Shown: positions 1 through 5,070 of the stretch, one piece after another
How the letters are laid out: each line of letters opens with the position of its first letter
How positions within the stretch are numbered: position 1 is the stretch's first letter
Assembly (NCBI GenBank): GCA_040235415.1
Contig: JBECKR010000331.1
Location: 1 to 5,615 of the forward strand
DNA: 5,615 bases
Reading direction: 5' to 3'
Source of the DNA: JBECKR01 sp040235415
GTDB lineage: Bacteria; Acidobacteriota; Polarisedimenticolia; Polarisedimenticolales; Polarisedimenticolaceae
Program-made: the position numbers and the translations under genes
The notes under the pieces: generated by a model
Told to the model about the DNA's origin: nothing
The model's input: the letters and a program-made list of their open reading frames with translations, nothing else
The model's database searches: none

Positions 1-1733
1 GCCTCCCGCCGGGCGCGCTCGATCTCCGCCGCGGTCCGTTCCTCCTGCTCGCGCCGTTCGCGCTCGATTCCGGCGCGAGCCTCCTCGGCGGCGTCGCGGG
101 CGGCCGCAGCCTCGTCGGCCAGCGACCGCAACCGTGCGAGGTACCGCTCGGCGCGGCCGGCCGAGTCGCCGAGCAGCGCCCGCGAGCGGGACACGACGCC
201 GTCGGACAGTCCGAGCCGGGCGGCGATCTCGATGCCGGCCGACACGCCCGCCTCCCCCATGCGGACCCGGAACGTCGGGCGTAGCGTCACCTCGTCGAAC
301 TCCATCGCCGCGCTGACGGCGCCCGGCGAGGAGAACGCCCAGGACTTCAGCACCCCGTGGTGGGTCGTCGCGGCCGCGGTGACGCCGGGACGCATGAGGC
401 CCTCGAGCACCGCCTGGGCCAGGGCCGCTCCCTCGGCCGGGTCGGTACCGGTGCCGATCTCGTCGAACATGACGAGGGAGGGTGGGTCGATCTCGCCGAG
501 GAACCTCGACACCGACCGCACGTGGGCGGAGAACGTCGAAAGGTCCGCCGCGATCGACTGGTGGTCGCCGATGTCGGCGCGAACCTGGCGGTAGAGCGGG
601 ACCCGCGCGCTCGCCGCCGGGACGGGGATGCCGCTCTGCGCGGCGAGCACCGCGAGCCCCAAGGTCTTGAGCGCGACGGTCTTCCCGCCCGCGTTCGGTC
701 CCGAGATCACGAGCACGCGGTCGAACGGGTCGAGCGCGACGTCGACCGGCACGGACGCGGCGCCCTCGAGGCGCAGGCGGTGGTCGAGCACGGGGTGCCG
801 AACGGCCCGCAGCTCGAGCGTACCCCCCGGCGCGACGTCCGCCGGGACCGCGTCGGCGGAGCGGCCGTACAGCGCCCGCGCCTGGACTCCGTCCGCGCTC
901 GCCAGACCCGCGATCGCGGTGCGGACCTCCGGGAGCCGGCGACGCAGGCGCTCCGACCGGTCCCGCAGGATCCGGTCGACCTCCTCGGCCTCGCGCTCGG
1001 CGAGGCGGACGAGCTCGTTGTTGAGCTCGACCGACTCGAACGGCTCGACGAACAGCGTCGCCCCGGACGACGAGCTCGCGTGCACGATCCCGCGTGCGCC
1101 GCGCGGAGCGTCGGCCCGGATCGGGATCACGAACCTCCCGTTGCGCTGCGTGACGAACGCGTCCTGGACGACGCCGGCCGATCCGGGGCCGTGCAGCATC
1201 GCCTCGAGGGATCGGCGCAGGCGCCCGCCGACGGTCGCCGACCGGCGCCGGATGCGCGCGAGCTCCGGGCTCGCCGCGTCCGTCACGGTGCCGTCCGGCT
1301 CGATCGCGCGGAGCACCGTCCCGGCCTCACGCGCGAGATCGGGCAGCCCGATCCCGCGGCGCGAGAGCCGCGGGAACGCCTCGGCGTCGAGCGCTCGGAG
1401 CCGACGGCCGAGATCGCTCGCGGCGGCGAGAGCGACGGCGAGGTCCCGGAGCACGGCCGCCTCGACCCTCGCTCCCTCGATCGCGAGCGGCGCGAGGGCG
1501 GGCTCGGGGTCGGGAAGCGCGGCCGGCACGAGACGACCTTCGACGTCGAGAAGGCCGTCGGCCTCACGGACCGTTTCGATCGTGTCGCGGACCCCGCGGG
1601 CGTCCGCGCTCGGGACCGTCTCGAGCACGCTCCGACGCCCGGGCGGCGTCGCCGCGTGCGCCGCGACGAGCCCGAGCAGAGCGTCGAAATCGAGCGCGCG
1701 CCGGGAATCGGGATCGAGATCGACGTCGGACAT
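1..1733 (-). CDS. mutS2: Endonuclease MutS2 (DNA mismatch/recombination/ribosome-rescue ATPase), 3' end cut by window edge
   Basis: The first 577 codons are present and the frame stays open to base 1. MutS2 proteins are homodimeric ABC-type ATPases that suppress homologous recombination or split collided ribosomes, depending on species. Visible landmarks: a core segment at residues 198-231 (NGRFVIPIRAD followed by GIVHASSSSGATLFVEP), then NNELVRL at about 238; Walker A GPNAGGKT at 345-352; the ABC signature region DHQSIAADLSTFSAH at 390-404; Walker B LVMFDEIGTGTDP at 420-432; and the switch histidine in TTHHGVLK at 456-463. From about residue 520 the sequence becomes an Arg/Glu/Ala-rich coiled coil. 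The GATLFVEP and STFSAH motifs separate it from MutS. The family is usually about 780 residues, so the missing part should hold the rest of the coil and the C-terminal Smr nuclease domain; I cannot say whether Smr is present. ATG 1733 is preceded by GAGGG (1738-1742) four bases away and by a strong promoter. Confidence 0.95.
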   Translation of the reverse strand, partial: MSDVDLDPDSRRALDFDALLGLVAAHAATPPGRRSVLETVPSADARGVRDTIETVREADGLLDVEGRLVPAALPDPEPALAPLAIEGARVEAAVLRDLAVALAAASDLGRRLRALDAEAFPRLSRRGIGLPDLAREAGTVLRAIEPDGTVTDAASPELARIRRRSATVGGRLRRSLEAMLHGPGSAGVVQDAFVTQRNGRFVIPIRADAPRGARGIVHASSSSGATLFVEPFESVELNNELVRLAEREAEEVDRILRDRSERLRRRLPEVRTAIAGLASADGVQARALYGRSADAVPADVAPGGTLELRAVRHPVLDHRLRLEGAASVPVDVALDPFDRVLVISGPNAGGKTVALKTLGLAVLAAQSGIPVPAASARVPLYRQVRADIGDHQSIAADLSTFSAHVRSVSRFLGEIDPPSLVMFDEIGTGTDPAEGAALAQAVLEGLMRPGVTAAATTHHGVLKSWAFSSPGAVSAAMEFDEVTLRPTFRVRMGEAGVSAGIEIAARLGLSDGVVSRSRALLGDSAGRAERYLARLRSLADEAAAARDAAEEARAGIERERREQEERTAAEIERARRE

Positions 1734-1746
1734 CGTGCCCTCGAAA

Positions 1747-1778
1747 ACGGTCCTTATAGTCCGGCCGAACCGGACCGT
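1747..1778. repeat. Nested inverted repeats in the mutS2 promoter (candidate operator)
   Basis: Two perfect inverted repeats are nested here. The inner one, GTCCGG (1759-1764) and CCGGAC (1770-1775) around a 5-base centre, fills the 17-base spacer between -10 and -35 exactly. The outer one pairs ACGGTCC (1747-1753) with GGACCGT (1772-1778) and brackets the -10. Most of it lies upstream of the predicted start of transcription, so it would act as a DNA site rather than an RNA hairpin. A chance origin is possible, because CCGG words are common in such GC-rich DNA. Confidence 0.45.
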
Positions 1779-1781
1779 CAA
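1753..1781 (-). promoter_or_regulatory. Sigma-70-type promoter of mutS2
   Basis: Reading the minus strand, -35 TTGACG (1781-1776, 5 of 6 to consensus) and -10 TATAAG (1758-1753, 5 of 6) are separated by exactly 17 bases. Transcription would start near 1746, giving a leader of only about 13 bases before the mutS2 ATG, just enough for the GAGGG ribosome-binding site. This is the best promoter match in the window and stands out against the GC-rich background. It is predicted from sequence only. Confidence 0.75.
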
Positions 1782-1808
1782 ACCGGCCCGGCGTCACCGG
1801 CCGGGCGG

Positions 1809-1838
1809 TTGACTCCGGCCGCCGCCCGTCCCTATGTT
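1809..1838 (+). promoter_or_regulatory. Promoter of the pilT-like gene
   Basis: -35 TTGACT (1809-1814, 5 of 6) and -10 TATGTT (1833-1838, 4 of 6) are separated by 18 bases. The start would be near 1845, giving a leader of about 30 bases. It is back to back with the mutS2 promoter, with 27 bases between the two -35 boxes. It is weaker than the mutS2 promoter by match score. Confidence 0.6.
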
Positions 1839-1855
1839 CCATCCGGTGGCACCCT

Positions 1856-1870
1856 GAGGGAAGGACCCTG
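1856..1870 (+). promoter_or_regulatory. Ribosome-binding site of pilT in a small hairpin
   Basis: The purine run GAGGGAAGGA (1856-1865) contains a good Shine-Dalgarno core, AAGGA, nine bases before the ATG at 1875. It fixes the start, together with the conserved PilT N-terminus that follows. AGGG (1857-1860) can pair with CCCT (1866-1869), which would present AAGGA in the loop. With only four base pairs, the hairpin is marginal. Confidence 0.6.
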
Positions 1871-1874
1871 CCCG

Positions 1875-3332
1875 ATGAAGATCGACGACCTGCTCCGTTT
1901 CATGGTCAAGCAGGAAGCTTCCGACCTGCACATCAAGCCGATGCGCCCGCCCCTGCTGCGCATGAAAGGGAAGCTCCTTCCCCTCAAGAGCGAGCCGCTG
2001 CATCCGGATCTCATCCGGGACATGGTCGGGGCGATCCTGTCGGAAACGCACCGCAAAACCCTCGAGGAGCGCCTGGCGGTCGACTTCGGGCACAGCCTGC
2101 CGGGCGTATCCCGGTTCCGCGCCTCCGTGTTCCACCAGCGTGGAACGCTCTCCGCGGTGTTCCGCAGGGTCCCGTTCGACTTCCCGACGCTCGAGGAGTG
2201 GGGGCTCCCGGCGGTCCTCGCCGAGTTCGCGTCGCTGCCGCAGGGGCTGGTCCTGATCACGGGACCGACCGGCTCGGGCAAGTCGTCGACGCTCGCCGCG
2301 CTGATGCGGCTGATCTCGGACACGCGCCTCGTCCACGTCGTGACCATCGAGGACCCGATCGAGTTCCTCCTGAAGGACAACCTCGCGGCGGTGACGCAGC
2401 GCGAGGTCGGGACCGACACGCCGACGTTCTCCGACGCCCTTCGCAACGTGCTCCGGCAGGACCCCGACGTCATCATGGTCGGAGAGATGCGCGACCGCGT
2501 CACGATGGAAACCGTGCTTCAGGCCGCGGAGACCGGCCACCTCGTGTTCTCGACGCTGCACACCAACAGCGCGGTGCAGACCCTCGACCGTATCCTGGAC
2601 GCGTTTCCGGCCGAGCAGCAGCGGCAGATCCGACAGCAGCTGTCCTCCGTGCTCCAAGCGGTCGTCTCGATGCGGCTCGTCGAGCGCTCGGACGGCAGCG
2701 GACTGATCGCGGCCATCGAGATCCTGCGGCAGACGCCGCGGGTGCAGAAGCTCGTGTTCGAGGGCAACCTCGAAGCGCTGCAGGAGGAGATCGAGGGCTC
2801 GGTCAGCTACCATCGCATGCAGTCGATGAACCAGTCGCTCGCGGCCCTCGTGATCCACGGGGCGATCAGCCGCGAGACGGCGCTCGAGGTCAGCACCCAG
2901 CCGGGCGATCTCGACCTCATCCTGCGCAAGATCCTCTACGCCGTCGAGCACGGCGAACATCCGGAAGGAACCGCCATGGCAGAACCGCTCAGCGATTTTT
3001 CCAAGATCCTCGAGCTCCAGGAGATCAAGCGGCTGTACGGCGAGCTCGAGGAGAAGAGCCGCGCGGATCTCGAGGAGAGGGACGACGAGATCCGGAGGCT
3101 GCGCGACGAGCTGACCCAGCTCGCGGGCGGCGACCCCGGCGCCGGCTCGAACGGGGATCTCGATCGCCTCAAGGACGAGAACGACCGGCTCTCGGGTCAG
3201 ATTCAGGTCCTGCGGCAGGAGTACGAGGCCAAGATCGAGCGGCTCAACGCCAGGATCCGCGAGCTTTCGACCGGTGCGCCCGCGCCGTCCCGCCCGGCCG
3301 CCGAGGAGCGCAAGGGGTTCTTCAGGCGCTGA
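1875..3332 (+). CDS. pilT: Type IV pilus retraction ATPase, PilT/PilU family, with C-terminal coiled-coil extension
   Basis: This 485-residue protein belongs to the PilT/PilU hexameric ATPases, which depolymerise type IV pili at the inner-membrane base for twitching, adhesion or DNA uptake. The N-terminus has the family pattern (KQEASDLHIK, residues 12-21). The ATPase core shows Walker A GPTGSGKS (130-137), Asp box VTIEDPIEF (156-164), TQREVG (174-179), Walker B DPDVIMVGEMRD (196-207) with catalytic Glu204, and His box ETGHLVFSTLHTN (219-231). GEMRD and the His box resemble PilT. The region after residue 289 (KLVFEGNLEALQEEI, then RMQSMNQSLAAL) lacks the PilT AIRNLIRE motif and looks more like PilU. 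The core ends near 365, the usual length. A further ~118 residues follow: charged heptad-like helices at about 375-416 and 429-466 joined by a Gly/Pro/Asn linker, ending in a basic EERKGFFRR tail. No other pilus gene lies in the window, so PilT versus PilU or a paralogue stays open. Confidence 0.92.
   Translation: MKIDDLLRFMVKQEASDLHIKPMRPPLLRMKGKLLPLKSEPLHPDLIRDMVGAILSETHRKTLEERLAVDFGHSLPGVSRFRASVFHQRGTLSAVFRRVPFDFPTLEEWGLPAVLAEFASLPQGLVLITGPTGSGKSSTLAALMRLISDTRLVHVVTIEDPIEFLLKDNLAAVTQREVGTDTPTFSDALRNVLRQDPDVIMVGEMRDRVTMETVLQAAETGHLVFSTLHTNSAVQTLDRILDAFPAEQQRQIRQQLSSVLQAVVSMRLVERSDGSGLIAAIEILRQTPRVQKLVFEGNLEALQEEIEGSVSYHRMQSMNQSLAALVIHGAISRETALEVSTQPGDLDLILRKILYAVEHGEHPEGTAMAEPLSDFSKILELQEIKRLYGELEEKSRADLEERDDEIRRLRDELTQLAGGDPGAGSNGDLDRLKDENDRLSGQIQVLRQEYEAKIERLNARIRELSTGAPAPSRPAAEERKGFFRR
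2963..2978 (+). promoter_or_regulatory. Possible internal translation start inside pilT
   Basis: GGAAGGA (2963-2969) lies six bases before an in-frame ATG (2976-2978, Met368), at the junction between the ATPase core and the coiled-coil tail. Initiation here would give a free 118-residue coiled-coil protein (start MAEPLSDFSK) as well as the full-length ATPase. The site may equally be a relic of two genes that fused when the first lost its stop codon, or a coincidence of Glu/Gly codons. Confidence 0.4.
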
Positions 3333-3351
3333 GGAGGCTCACTCCTCGCGC
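3326..3351. terminator. Hairpin spanning the convergent pilT and hfq stop codons
   Basis: GCGC (3326-3329) plus GAGGAG (3331-3336) pair with CTCCTC (3342-3347) plus GCGC (3348-3351), making a 10-pair stem with one bulged T and a 5-base loop. Both stops lie inside it: pilT TGA at 3330-3332 and the hfq stop at 3339-3341. The structure is symmetric, so either transcript could form it. There is no U-tract on either side, so it is not a classical intrinsic terminator; it may aid Rho-dependent termination or 3'-end protection. Confidence 0.5.
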
Positions 3352-3605
3352 GGCTCCGGACGCGCTCCCGCCGCCGGCGCGCCGCGATGCTGCGAGGGCT
3401 GCCACGGGCAGACCGTCGCGACGGCGTGCTTGTAGACGATCTGCTCCCCCTGGTGTCCCTCGAGCAGCAGCGTGAACTTGTCGAAGGACTTGATGCGACC
3501 GACGAGCTTCTTACCGTTGGCGAGGAACACCGCGACGAGTGTCCGCTCCTTGCGCGCCGTGTTGAAGAACTCGCTCTGGAGATCGGTCGTCTTCACGCCT
3601 TCCAT
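3339..3605 (-). CDS. hfq: RNA chaperone Hfq
   Basis: This is an 88-residue Sm-fold protein. Hfq forms a hexameric ring that binds small RNAs and mRNAs and promotes their pairing. Landmarks: LQSEFFNTARKER (9-21), with Gln10 matching the proximal-face Gln8 of E. coli Hfq and the RKER basic patch on the rim; the Sm1 motif VFLANGKKLVGRIKSFDKF (26-44), with Phe41, Asp42 and Phe44 as in E. coli FDQF; and Sm2 QIVYKHAVATV (55-65) carrying the Tyr-Lys-His proximal-face motif. After residue 68 comes a short Pro/Ala/Arg-rich tail ending in acidic PEPREE, which may act like the acidic tip of E. coli Hfq (inference). ATG 3605 is supported by a full AGGAGG (3616-3611) five bases upstream. It follows miaA, the order seen in many Gram-negative bacteria, and converges on pilT with six bases between stops. 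Confidence 0.96.
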   Translation of the reverse strand: MEGVKTTDLQSEFFNTARKERTLVAVFLANGKKLVGRIKSFDKFTLLLEGHQGEQIVYKHAVATVCPWQPSQHRGAPAAGARPEPREE

Positions 3606-3643
3606 CTCGCCCTCCTGCCGGACTCGAAACGCGGCGGCGTGAC

Positions 3644-3684
3644 GCGAGTGCGACGCTCGCTCCGAAGCCGGGCGGAGTATAGCA
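3644..3684 (-). promoter_or_regulatory. Extended -10 promoter and leader hairpin of hfq
   Basis: The minus strand shows TGC directly before TATACT (3684-3676), an extended -10 element with a 5-of-6 hexamer. No good -35 lies 17 bases upstream (AAGGTC), as is common for extended -10 promoters. The start would be near 3669, leaving a leader of about 64 bases. In that leader GCGAG and CTCGC (3660-3656 and 3648-3644) can form a small hairpin. This gives hfq transcription independent of miaA. The rest of the 3606-3723 gap holds only the AGGAGG site. Confidence 0.55.
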
Positions 3685-3723
3685 CGCGGCCGCAGGAGGA
3701 CCTTCGCGTCCCGCGCCGCGCGA

Positions 3724-4659
3724 TCACGCGTCGCCCGACCTCGCGAAGCGCTCCGCGACCGCGTCGGCGAGCGCGTCGGCCGCGGTCGATCCGTCGAGCC
3801 ACGCGACGTCTCGCTCCGAGCGGAACCAGGTGCGCTGGCGCTTCGCGAAACGCCGCGTGACGCGGCGCACGGTGTCGATCACCTCGGGGCTCGACGGCTC
3901 TCGCCCGTCACGGAGCGCCGCCACGATCTCGCGGTAGCCGATCGCCTTGAACGCGTTCGCATCCGCGGGAACGCCGGCCGCGAGCAACGCCCGGACCTCG
4001 TCCACCCAACCGGCGGCGAAGAACCGCTCGACGCGCGCGTCGAGGCGCCGCGCCAGCGCCTCGCGCTCGAGGTCGAGCCCGATCTTGATCGTGCGGTAGC
4101 GCTCCGCCCCGGAGCCCCAGGTGCCTTCCCGTGCGAGATGCGCGCTCCACGGCTCTCCGCTCGCGAGGACGAACTCGAGCGCCCGGACGACGCGCTGGCG
4201 GTCCGCCGGCGGAAGTCGGTCCGCGGAGGCGGGGTCGAGGCGTGCGAGCCAGCGGTGCAGCCGCGCGCTGCCGCGGCGCTCGGCCATGGCGTGCAGGCGC
4301 GCCCGCGTCGCCGGATCACGCGCCGGAGCCGCGATGACGCCGCGCAGCAGGCCGCGGAGGTACATCCCCGTCCCTCCGGCGACGACCACGGCGCGGCCGC
4401 GTGCGCGGATGCTCGCGATTGCGGCGTCCGCGTCGCGGACGTAGTCCGCGAGCGTGTAGTCGACGGTCGGCGGGACGTGATCGACGACGTGGTGCGCGAC
4501 GCGTTCGCGCTCCGCCGCGGTCGGCTTCGCGGTGCCGACGTCGAGCCCGCGGTAGACCTGCAGCGCGTCGCAGCCGACGACCTCGCCGGCGAGACGCTCC
4601 GCGACCGCGATCGCCAGCGCCGTCTTTCCGGTCCCGGTGGGACCGACGACGACGATCAG
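3724..4659 (-). CDS. miaA: tRNA dimethylallyltransferase MiaA
   Basis: MiaA transfers a dimethylallyl group to N6 of A37 in tRNAs reading UNN codons, the first step of ms2i6A formation. Counting from 4659 gives 311 residues, the normal family length. Motifs: P-loop GPTGTGKT (6-13), CDALQVYRGLD then VGTAKPT (30-47) with the conserved catalytic Asp31, HHVVDHV (56-62), GGTGMYLRGLL (95-105), RQRVVRALE (154-162), AFKAIGYREI (236-245) and TRRFAKRQRTWFR (268-280). The start is uncertain. No ATG or GTG lies near the P-loop. A CTG at 4659 overlaps the upstream stop as CTGA and gives the expected N-terminus but has no clear ribosome-binding site. An in-frame TTG at 4737 has GAGGG eight bases upstream and would add 26 residues. 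That extra stretch has low GC3 in the miaA frame and high GC3 in the upstream gene's frame, so it does not look like miaA coding sequence. A GTG at 4932 is still less likely. Translation is probably coupled to the upstream gene. Confidence 0.93.
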   Translation of the reverse strand: MIVVVGPTGTGKTALAIAVAERLAGEVVGCDALQVYRGLDVGTAKPTAAERERVAHHVVDHVPPTVDYTLADYVRDADAAIASIRARGRAVVVAGGTGMYLRGLLRGVIAAPARDPATRARLHAMAERRGSARLHRWLARLDPASADRLPPADRQRVVRALEFVLASGEPWSAHLAREGTWGSGAERYRTIKIGLDLEREALARRLDARVERFFAAGWVDEVRALLAAGVPADANAFKAIGYREIVAALRDGREPSSPEVIDTVRRVTRRFAKRQRTWFRSERDVAWLDGSTAADALADAVAERFARSGDA

Positions 4660-4982
4660 CGGCTCGAGCGGTGCACGAACTGGTCCCGGCTCCGGTCGTT
4701 GTACTCGTCGACGGTCCTGCGGAGGTGATCCAGGCAATACGTCTGCCCTCGTTCGATCGAGACGCCGCAGCGCACGCAGCGGCCGCGACGGAGCGCACGC
4801 CCCACCGGGGCGACGAGCGTGCCGAGGACGCCGAGCGCCAGCAGCACGACGCCGGCCCGCACCGCGAGCCGCAGCCAGCCGTCGGCGATCGCGGGCGCGA
4901 CCCAGCCCGCGGACTCGGCGATCGCGAGCCACGCCGCGGTGGCGAGCGCGAGCATCCCGAGATAGCGGAGGGAACGACTCAC
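4656..4982 (-). CDS. Small membrane protein with C-terminal Cys/His metal-binding motif, unknown function
   Basis: I do not recognise this 108-residue protein. Two hydrophobic segments (about 8-28 and 37-61) are probable transmembrane helices. A basic stretch (GRALRRGR) follows, then a compact motif C69-x2-C72-x10-C83-x2-H86 in the context CVRCGVSIERGQTYC, typical of a zinc ribbon or knuckle, and a polar tail. The basic residues after helix 2 suggest, by the positive-inside rule, that the metal site faces the cytoplasm. GTG 4982 is chosen because AGGAG lies seven bases upstream; an upstream in-frame start at 5060 would read through the AT-rich promoter region and is rejected. The stop overlaps the likely miaA start by four bases (CTGA), implying co-transcription and coupling. 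It could be a membrane-tethered adaptor, but the sequence shows no function. Confidence 0.75.
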   Translation of the reverse strand: MSRSLRYLGMLALATAAWLAIAESAGWVAPAIADGWLRLAVRAGVVLLALGVLGTLVAPVGRALRRGRCVRCGVSIERGQTYCLDHLRRTVDEYNDRSRDQFVHRSSR

Positions 4983-4994
4983 CGGCACGCTCCT
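4980..4994 (-). promoter_or_regulatory. Ribosome-binding site deciding the GTG start of the membrane zinc-ribbon gene
   Basis: AGGAG (4994-4990) lies seven bases before GTG (4982-4980). The next in-frame ATG, at residue 10, falls within the first hydrophobic segment, and the upstream alternative at 5060 lacks high-GC3 codons, so this GTG is the best start. Confidence 0.65.
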
Positions 4995-5022
4995 GGAACC
5001 GTCCGGGTATATATGGAAATTC

Positions 5023-5032
5023 TGGATATCCA
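5023..5032. repeat. Perfect palindrome TGGATATCCA beside the promoter
   Basis: This ten-base perfect palindrome lies immediately downstream of the -10 box and spans the predicted transcription start. It sits in an AT-rich island (about 5008-5040), in which TATATATGGA (5008-5017) and TCCAATATA (5029-5037) also form an imperfect inverted repeat. It is a possible operator. The AT bias of promoters could produce it by chance. Confidence 0.35.
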
Positions 5033-5040
5033 ATATAACA
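5032..5040 (-). promoter_or_regulatory. Extended -10 promoter for the zinc-ribbon gene and miaA
   Basis: The minus strand reads TGT followed by TATATT (5037-5032), an extended -10 with a 5-of-6 hexamer. The candidate -35, GTGGAA at 17 bases, is poor. The predicted start near 5025 gives a leader of about 43 bases. The 88-base gap (4983-5070) between the spoIID-like stop and this gene is the most AT-rich stretch in the window, as expected for a promoter. Confidence 0.5.
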
Positions 5041-5070
5041 CCGACTCCGGAGGATTCCACCCCCTCCCCC

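Noticed and set aside
700..1620. Many CTCGAG and CGTCG words suggesting a repeat family
   Set aside because: They fall in phase with Leu-Glu and Asp/Arg codons and follow from GC3 bias. No regular spacing was seen, so there is no support for a CRISPR or tandem array.
1794..2960. A 388-codon minus-strand open frame opposite pilT
   Set aside because: It is antisense to the conserved PilT core, has no recognisable motif and is explained by GC-rich codon bias.
357..3332. A 991-codon plus-strand open frame that runs in phase into pilT, suggesting a giant fusion protein
   Set aside because: The part before 1875 is the antisense of mutS2, whose minus-strand product has full MutS2 motifs. It also crosses two promoters. 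Its Arg/Asp/Glu-rich translation is typical of shadow frames in GC-rich DNA.
2198..3475. A 425-codon plus-strand open frame overlapping pilT and hfq
   Set aside because: It is an Arg/Pro/Ala-rich +1 shadow of pilT and runs over antisense hfq; it has no domain pattern.
3660..3677. Hairpin CTCCG/CGGAG in the miaA-hfq gap as a terminator for miaA
   Set aside because: It is only five pairs with a wide loop, has no U-tract and overlaps the hfq -10 box, so it would not be transcribed whole from that promoter.
4660..4932. N-terminal extension of MiaA to a GTG at 4932
   Set aside because: The extension is Arg/Ala-rich, and the same bases encode the membrane zinc-ribbon protein in another frame with better codon use. 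MiaA proteins normally begin a few residues before the P-loop.
4983..5060. Longer form of the zinc-ribbon protein starting at 5060
   Set aside because: The added 26 codons would be the AT-rich promoter region with non-native codon use, while GTG 4982 has a well-placed AGGAG.
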